From Tritrichomonas foetus (lineage: Eukaryota > Parabasalia > Tritrichomonadida > Tritrichomonadidae): 64,000 bases of DNA. Shown here one piece after another: positions 60,476 to 64,000 of the stretch; positions within the stretch are counted from its first letter, which is position 1, and each line of letters starts with the position of its first letter. Below the pieces are notes generated by a model. It worked only from the letters and a program-made list of their open reading frames with translations. It did not search any database and had not been told where the DNA came from. The stretch is taken from positions 74,040 through 138,039 of the forward strand of contig MLAK01000760.1 in the NCBI GenBank assembly GCA_001839685.1, read 5' to 3'. The position numbers and the translations under genes were made by a program.

Positions 60476-61678
60476 TCAAAAAGAAAATTCAAATGGCACA
60501 TGGTCAATGAAATTCCAGTTTTCACTGAAGACCTCATGAGATGGATCGTTTTGAGTGTTTTGGTCAATCAAATCACTAGTCAGAGGTGGTTCTATTGGTG
60601 AAAAAGACTGAACATCTGTGGTGAATTGATAATTGTAATCAGTTCCGTCTTGTTGGAAATCTCTGTTGAGAAACATAATTTGAGAATTATTGGGAGATTT
60701 AACATTTCGATCTTCAGCAGAATCCTCTGAATCCCTATACGGTGAAATATCTGGAATCAAGTGAAATTTTCCGATTGTTGTGCGGTTTGTCAAATCTTGA
60801 TTAATTGGATTTGGTTGAAATGATTGAACAGGCTGATTAATTGGTTGAAGTGGGTTAAAATTGCTCATTAAAACCTGTTGTTGAGATGATTGATCATAAA
60901 CTGGGTTACGCGTCTCTGAGGTTTTGGTTTGTTTTTTCCTGGTCATAAGATTCTCCCTTATCAGATGTACATGCATATCTTTGTGGAAAGTATCATAATC
61001 TTCACAAAAAGCTGGAGAATTGATGCTTTGAATCAATTTGACTGAATTTGCGATTCTGTTATTGTCTCCACTTTCAATATCAGGAATTATTTGTTCAAAA
61101 ACAATGGAACAAAAGTAATTCACTGCACTTCGAACAAGAATTTCTGACACTTTTTTGTCAGATTTATGATACTTTTGAATAAAGGCAAGGGCATTTGATA
61201 AGAAACAACCAGTCTCTTCAATTTTATTAATTGCTCTTCTTTGAGGCATGTTGATGTTGAAAGTGATTGTTTCATTCAAAAGAACAGCATTGATATTTTC
61301 GATAAAATTGTTACTCGAAATAACTCCGTTATTTTCCGTGAGAGCTTGATAAAGACAACTGACAACATATGTGAGCTCTTCTGTTGATAAAACGTTGATG
61401 AGTGGTGGAATAATTAAAGGCTTTTTCCGTTTGATTGGGCGGCCATCTTCGAAAGGCCTTACTTGGGTAGTGAGTTTGCATAAATTTTGATCGAGAACTG
61501 ACATTATTTTCCAGAAAGCGTGATGAATTATTTCGTAAATTTGTTGACCTGTATTTCGAAACTTTGGAAGATGAGCAATACCAATAAGAAACTCACATGT
61601 CATTAGAGTTTCTTTGATGGCGTCCAAACGTTCACCAATTTTCATTTGAAGCGAACATTGGTAGATTTTTGGTTTCAT
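60476..61678 (-). CDS. Unrecognised protein with helical N-terminal half and Asn/Pro/Gln tail
   Basis: The frame reaches 61756 at a GTG. I choose the ATG at 61678 (400 residues, MKPKIYQCSL), because a TCACA Inr-like site lies 6 bases upstream. Residues 1-250 are helical with conserved-looking hydrophobic patterns (KIMSVLDQNLCKLT, then LTYVVSCLYQALTENN and EILVRSAVNYFCSIVFEQII). The rest is low complexity, with Asn, Pro and Gln (QPINQPVQSFQPNPINQ), then acidic. I do not recognise the family. The basic GRPIKRKKP (about 78-86) could be a nuclear signal. Confidence 0.65.
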   Translation of the reverse strand: MKPKIYQCSLQMKIGERLDAIKETLMTCEFLIGIAHLPKFRNTGQQIYEIIHHAFWKIMSVLDQNLCKLTTQVRPFEDGRPIKRKKPLIIPPLINVLSTEELTYVVSCLYQALTENNGVISSNNFIENINAVLLNETITFNINMPQRRAINKIEETGCFLSNALAFIQKYHKSDKKVSEILVRSAVNYFCSIVFEQIIPDIESGDNNRIANSVKLIQSINSPAFCEDYDTFHKDMHVHLIRENLMTRKKQTKTSETRNPVYDQSSQQQVLMSNFNPLQPINQPVQSFQPNPINQDLTNRTTIGKFHLIPDISPYRDSEDSAEDRNVKSPNNSQIMFLNRDFQQDGTDYNYQFTTDVQSFSPIEPPLTSDLIDQNTQNDPSHEVFSENWNFIDHVPFEFSF

Positions 61679-61681
61679 AAA

Positions 61682-61686
61682 TGTGA
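61682..61686 (-). promoter_or_regulatory. Inr-like element that decides the start of the 60.5-kb gene
   Basis: The minus strand reads TCACA, with the presumed +1 A at 61684, 6 bases before the ATG at 61678. Confidence 0.45.
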
Positions 61687-62148
61687 AATAAAAAGATTTT
61701 TCTAAATGTCGAAGTGAATCAAAATTTTGATTAACTATTGAATAATTTGATGACACATTAAAATTGAATTTAAAAAAATAATCAAAAAGTTTAGTCAGGA
61801 TTTAATTATTCAAATTTCTGTTGGTAAGTGGAGACCGTTTACCTGGCATACAAACTCACTCTATTTCGGAATGCTGGAAATTCCAACTTGAAATTTATAT
61901 TTTGGACTTCAAAATGGCCATTTAAATGATTAGATTCATGTCCAAGTTTTTGCGTTTCCAAATATCTCTTTCATCATTTTGGTCCATAAGGAGCACTTTA
62001 TTCAATATAGTATATTGTCCATAAGTGGTACATATATCACTGATAAATAAATTTCTTTTTATCATAAGTCACCAAAAAAGCATCTTCTTTTGATGGTGGA
62101 AAAAGTGACACCTTTTGGCGCCAAAAAGAATCCCTACTTTCGCTTGAT
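61687..62148. other. Divergent spacer, nothing recognised
   Basis: AT-rich shared upstream sequence of two divergent genes. A GGCGCC (62118-62123) stands out near the SAS-6-like gene. No other feature. Confidence 0.4.
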
Positions 62149-62856
62149 ATGTCATCTACAGATTCCTTATTAAGGCTTATTGATTCTAATCCAAGATTAG
62201 ATTCAAATGATCCTTCCTCACAAGAGAAAGAATATGACGATCAAAGGAACTTAATCAAAATTCATCCAAGTGGATTTTCCTGCATTTTCAATAACGAATT
62301 AAATCTCGAATTTCGAAACTTTCAAACACAAGAATCAATCAGCAAAGTCGTAAACCTCCGCTTGCTTGTTAAATTCGGAAATGATCTCGAGCAAGTTCGT
62401 TTTGAGGTTTCTGATGATTCCGATTTATACTACTACTTTGAATCCATATTCGATAGAGATCAATTTAATCAAATGAAAGAGCAAGATCAGCTTACAATCG
62501 ATTTTGAAGATTTTCCAATCGAAGTTATGAATTTACTTCAAGATTGCCAGAATAATGATTCAGAGACACAAGTAACATTCGTAGAAGAAAATGATCCATC
62601 TGATCCATCAAAAATATATGCGACGATGGAATTTTTGCAGATACTCGAATTGAAAGCAGTGGAGATATTTAGAATCAGATTTACTCCATCTGACCCAGAG
62701 TTTGTTCAGGATCAAGTTCAATATCGATTCGACCAAATAACTCAGAAACTGGCATATAAAAAGGCATACTTAAAAGAATTTGACAATCAATTCAAAACAA
62801 AGAATCCTATCTTGTATCGAACAGTGGCAAAAGGCCCTCGTTCAATTCGGAAATAA
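62149..62856 (+). CDS. SAS-6-like centriole protein lacking the long coiled coil
   Basis: The 235-residue product starts at an ATG. Residues about 45-190 match the N-terminal head of SAS-6: VRFEVSDDSDLYYYFESI (the RLTDDxDPFFLYxL strand), DRDQFNQMKEQDQLTIDFED (xEEDFQxLKxEQGLLVDFxxFP), then FPIEVMNLLQDC and a late strand LELKAVEIFRIRFTP (the PISA-like end). SAS-6 heads form the nine-fold cartwheel of the basal body. Only about 40 helical residues follow, where SAS-6 usually has 200 or more residues of coiled coil. This resembles the shorter SAS-6-like proteins of some protists. The organism has several basal bodies. Confidence 0.78.
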   Translation: MSSTDSLLRLIDSNPRLDSNDPSSQEKEYDDQRNLIKIHPSGFSCIFNNELNLEFRNFQTQESISKVVNLRLLVKFGNDLEQVRFEVSDDSDLYYYFESIFDRDQFNQMKEQDQLTIDFEDFPIEVMNLLQDCQNNDSETQVTFVEENDPSDPSKIYATMEFLQILELKAVEIFRIRFTPSDPEFVQDQVQYRFDQITQKLAYKKAYLKEFDNQFKTKNPILYRTVAKGPRSIRK

Positions 62857-63122
62857 CCTAATTTATTTTTGTTATTTAAGTAAAATCATCTTCGTGTGAA
62901 TCATTTTTTTTAATTTCTCCAAAGATTATGGTGATATTTTGTTTTATCATGTTCAAACTCTGGAAGGAATGGAGATAGAAACCGGTTGTTACAAAGATGA
63001 ATATACAGGAACTCACCGACAGTGGGCTTTTTGTTTTTGTAGAAAAGAAAGAAAAAAAGCAAAGAAAATGTGATATAAATATGATTTTAAGAAATTGAAT
63101 AAAATCGCGACATATGTTATGA

Positions 63123-64000
63123 TCAGAATGGTGGAGATGGAGCACCATATGGTGGTTGTTGTGGATAGCCCGGTTGTTGTGGATAACCTTGTTGTGGAGG
63201 CTGTTGTTGTGGATAACCTGGTTGTTGAGATGGAGGTTGTTGTTGTGGATAACCTGGTTGTTGTGGAGGTTGTCCAGGATAGCCTCCTTGTTGCATAGGT
63301 TGTTGTGGATAACCTGGTTGTTGTGGAGGCTGTTGTTGTTGTGGATAGCCCGGCTGTTGTGGAGGTTGTTGTTGTTGTGGATAACCTGGTTGTTGTGGAT
63401 AGCCCGGTTGTTGTGGATAACCTGGCTGTTGTGGATAACCTGGTTGTTGTGGAGGTTGTTGTTGTTGTGGATAACCTGGTTGTTGAGATGGAGGTTGTTG
63501 TTGTTGTGGATAACCCGGCTGTTGTGGATAACCTGGTTGCTGTGGAGGTTGTCCAGGATAGCCTCCTTGTTGCATAGGTTGTTGAGGATAACCTGGCTGC
63601 TGGCCTGGATATCCACCTTGTTGTTGTGGTGGTCGTTGGGCTGGTGTAGCCTGGCCAGGATAGCCTCCTTGTGATGGGGGTTGCTGTGGATAACCCTGTT
63701 GCTGTGGATAGCCCTGTTGCTGTGGATAGCCTTGCTGTTGTGGATAGCCTTGCTGTTGTGGATAGCCTTGCTGTTGTGGATAGCCTTGCTGTTGTGGATA
63801 GCCCTGCTGTGGGTATCCTGGGTAGGCTGGCTGTTGATATCCTGGGTACGCGCCGTAAGGAGCTCCTGGAGCGGCGCCATACATTCCGCCTTGAGGCATA
63901 TAGCCAGCACCTGGAGCCATATGTCCAGGTGCTGCCTGGTGCTGACTCACGAAGGCTTGGTCGTGACTATTTGCGAGATGAAGAACCAAGTGAATTCTTC
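63123..64000 (-). CDS. PGYPQQ-repeat protein, 3' part (5' end outside window)
   Basis: The frame is open to the right edge, so the start is not seen. A TTG at 63989 is not a start. The first visible 25 residues ([19 protein letters not shown]) look like the end of a folded domain. Then comes a Gly/Pro/Ala/Met linker ([14 protein letters not shown]). The rest is a tandem tail of [11 protein letters not shown] units with Pro, Gln, Gly and Tyr, ending PYGAPSPPF before the TGA. This kind of tail (as in rhodopsin, annexins or ALG-2 ligands) can bind partners or phase-separate. I cannot name the family. Other frames here are artefacts of the repeat. Confidence 0.7.
   Translation of the reverse strand, partial: RIHLVLHLANSHDQAFVSQHQAAPGHMAPGAGYMPQGGMYGAAPGAPYGAYPGYQQPAYPGYPQQGYPQQQGYPQQQGYPQQQGYPQQQGYPQQQGYPQQQGYPQQPPSQGGYPGQATPAQRPPQQQGGYPGQQPGYPQQPMQQGGYPGQPPQQPGYPQQPGYPQQQQPPSQQPGYPQQQQPPQQPGYPQQPGYPQQPGYPQQPGYPQQQQPPQQPGYPQQQQPPQQPGYPQQPMQQGGYPGQPPQQPGYPQQQPPSQQPGYPQQQPPQQGYPQQPGYPQQPPYGAPSPPF
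63140..63840 (-). repeat. Coding tandem repeat (18-21 bp units) with an internal segmental duplication
   Basis: Left part: 18-bp units for PGYPQQ plus a 12-15 bp spacer for QQPP. Right part (about 63690-63810): seven 21-bp units for QGYPQQQ, several identical. A larger block including [20 protein letters not shown] occurs twice (about 63250-63310 and 63535-63600). Confidence 0.8.

Noticed and set aside
63156..63674. 172-codon Leu/Trp-rich plus-strand frame
   Set aside because: Antisense of the repeat tail. Low complexity without a start context or a stop-linked partner.
62876..63910. 344-codon minus-strand frame over the PGYPQQ repeats
   Set aside because: It is a shifted reading of the same tandem repeat (His/Asn/Ile-rich). 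The frame ending at 63123 gives the coherent Pro/Gln/Gly/Tyr protein.
1..64000. Introns with the trichomonad 3' splice motif ACTAACACACAG
   Set aside because: I did not find the motif while reading the spacers and every gene is open from start to stop. A computed search on both strands would be decisive.

Overview
The window looks like a chromosomal contig of the parabasalid protist Tritrichomonas foetus or a very close relative. The strongest evidence is the 503-residue IMP dehydrogenase at 16577-18088: its residue numbering (Cys319, Asp358, Arg418-Tyr419, Glu431) falls exactly where the structurally characterised T. foetus enzyme has them. The rest fits a trichomonad. Genes are intronless eukaryotic ones on both strands, separated by AT-rich spacers. 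Some starts have Inr-like TCAYW motifs a few bases upstream. There is a protein kinase fused to BspA-type leucine-rich repeats, and proteins rich in Asn or in coiled coils are common. I saw no virus, toxin gene, transposase, rRNA or CRISPR. One tRNA-Lys(CUU) lies at 27746-27819.

Layout. 1-9.4 kb: the end of an Asn/Asp-rich protein (possibly a NEK-type kinase tail), a kelch protein, a coiled-coil protein with an LC8-type motif, a divergent kinase-fold protein, LSM5, an alpha/beta hydrolase and a tail-anchored protein. 9.9-15.4 kb: a BET-like bromodomain-NET protein, a condensin-II D3 HEAT protein and a BAR-domain protein. 16.6-24.6 kb: IMP dehydrogenase, an acylphosphatase-like protein, a Lys/Glu-rich helix protein, an assembly scar (90 T, one N and a 110-bp exact duplication) and Raptor. 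26-33 kb: a DHHC-type acyltransferase that has lost its zinc ligands, tRNA-Lys, a SAPS-like PP6 regulatory subunit and a CCDC146/MBO2-like flagellar coiled coil. 33.4-44.5 kb: a Med17-like Mediator subunit, glucokinase, an ER DnaJ/thioredoxin-like membrane protein, a coiled coil, a Rad23-like shuttle factor and a second bromodomain-like protein. 45-55.8 kb: a PH-LRR (CARMIL-like) protein, the kinase-BspA LRR fusion, an Asn-rich protein, exocyst Sec15 and a SENP8/DEN1-like protease. 56-64 kb: a glycosyltransferase-like membrane protein, an M28 peptidase with a membrane hairpin inside its catalytic domain, an unknown protein, a short SAS-6-like protein and a PGYPQQ-repeat protein running off the right edge.

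The genes are ordinary housekeeping, signalling, chromatin and cytoskeletal genes with no operon-like order, so I see no single new multigene system. The most noteworthy items are the M28 enzyme with an inserted membrane hairpin, the coil-less SAS-6 head protein, the zinc-less DHHC protein, two bromodomain-like proteins without the acetyl-lysine-reading Asn, the kinase-LRR fusion and a 28-bp-arm hairpin at 38.2 kb. Several open frames begin at TTG or GTG codons; for those I moved the start to the first suitable ATG, sometimes supported by an Inr-like motif. Family names are from recognition of motifs by eye; no database search was run.
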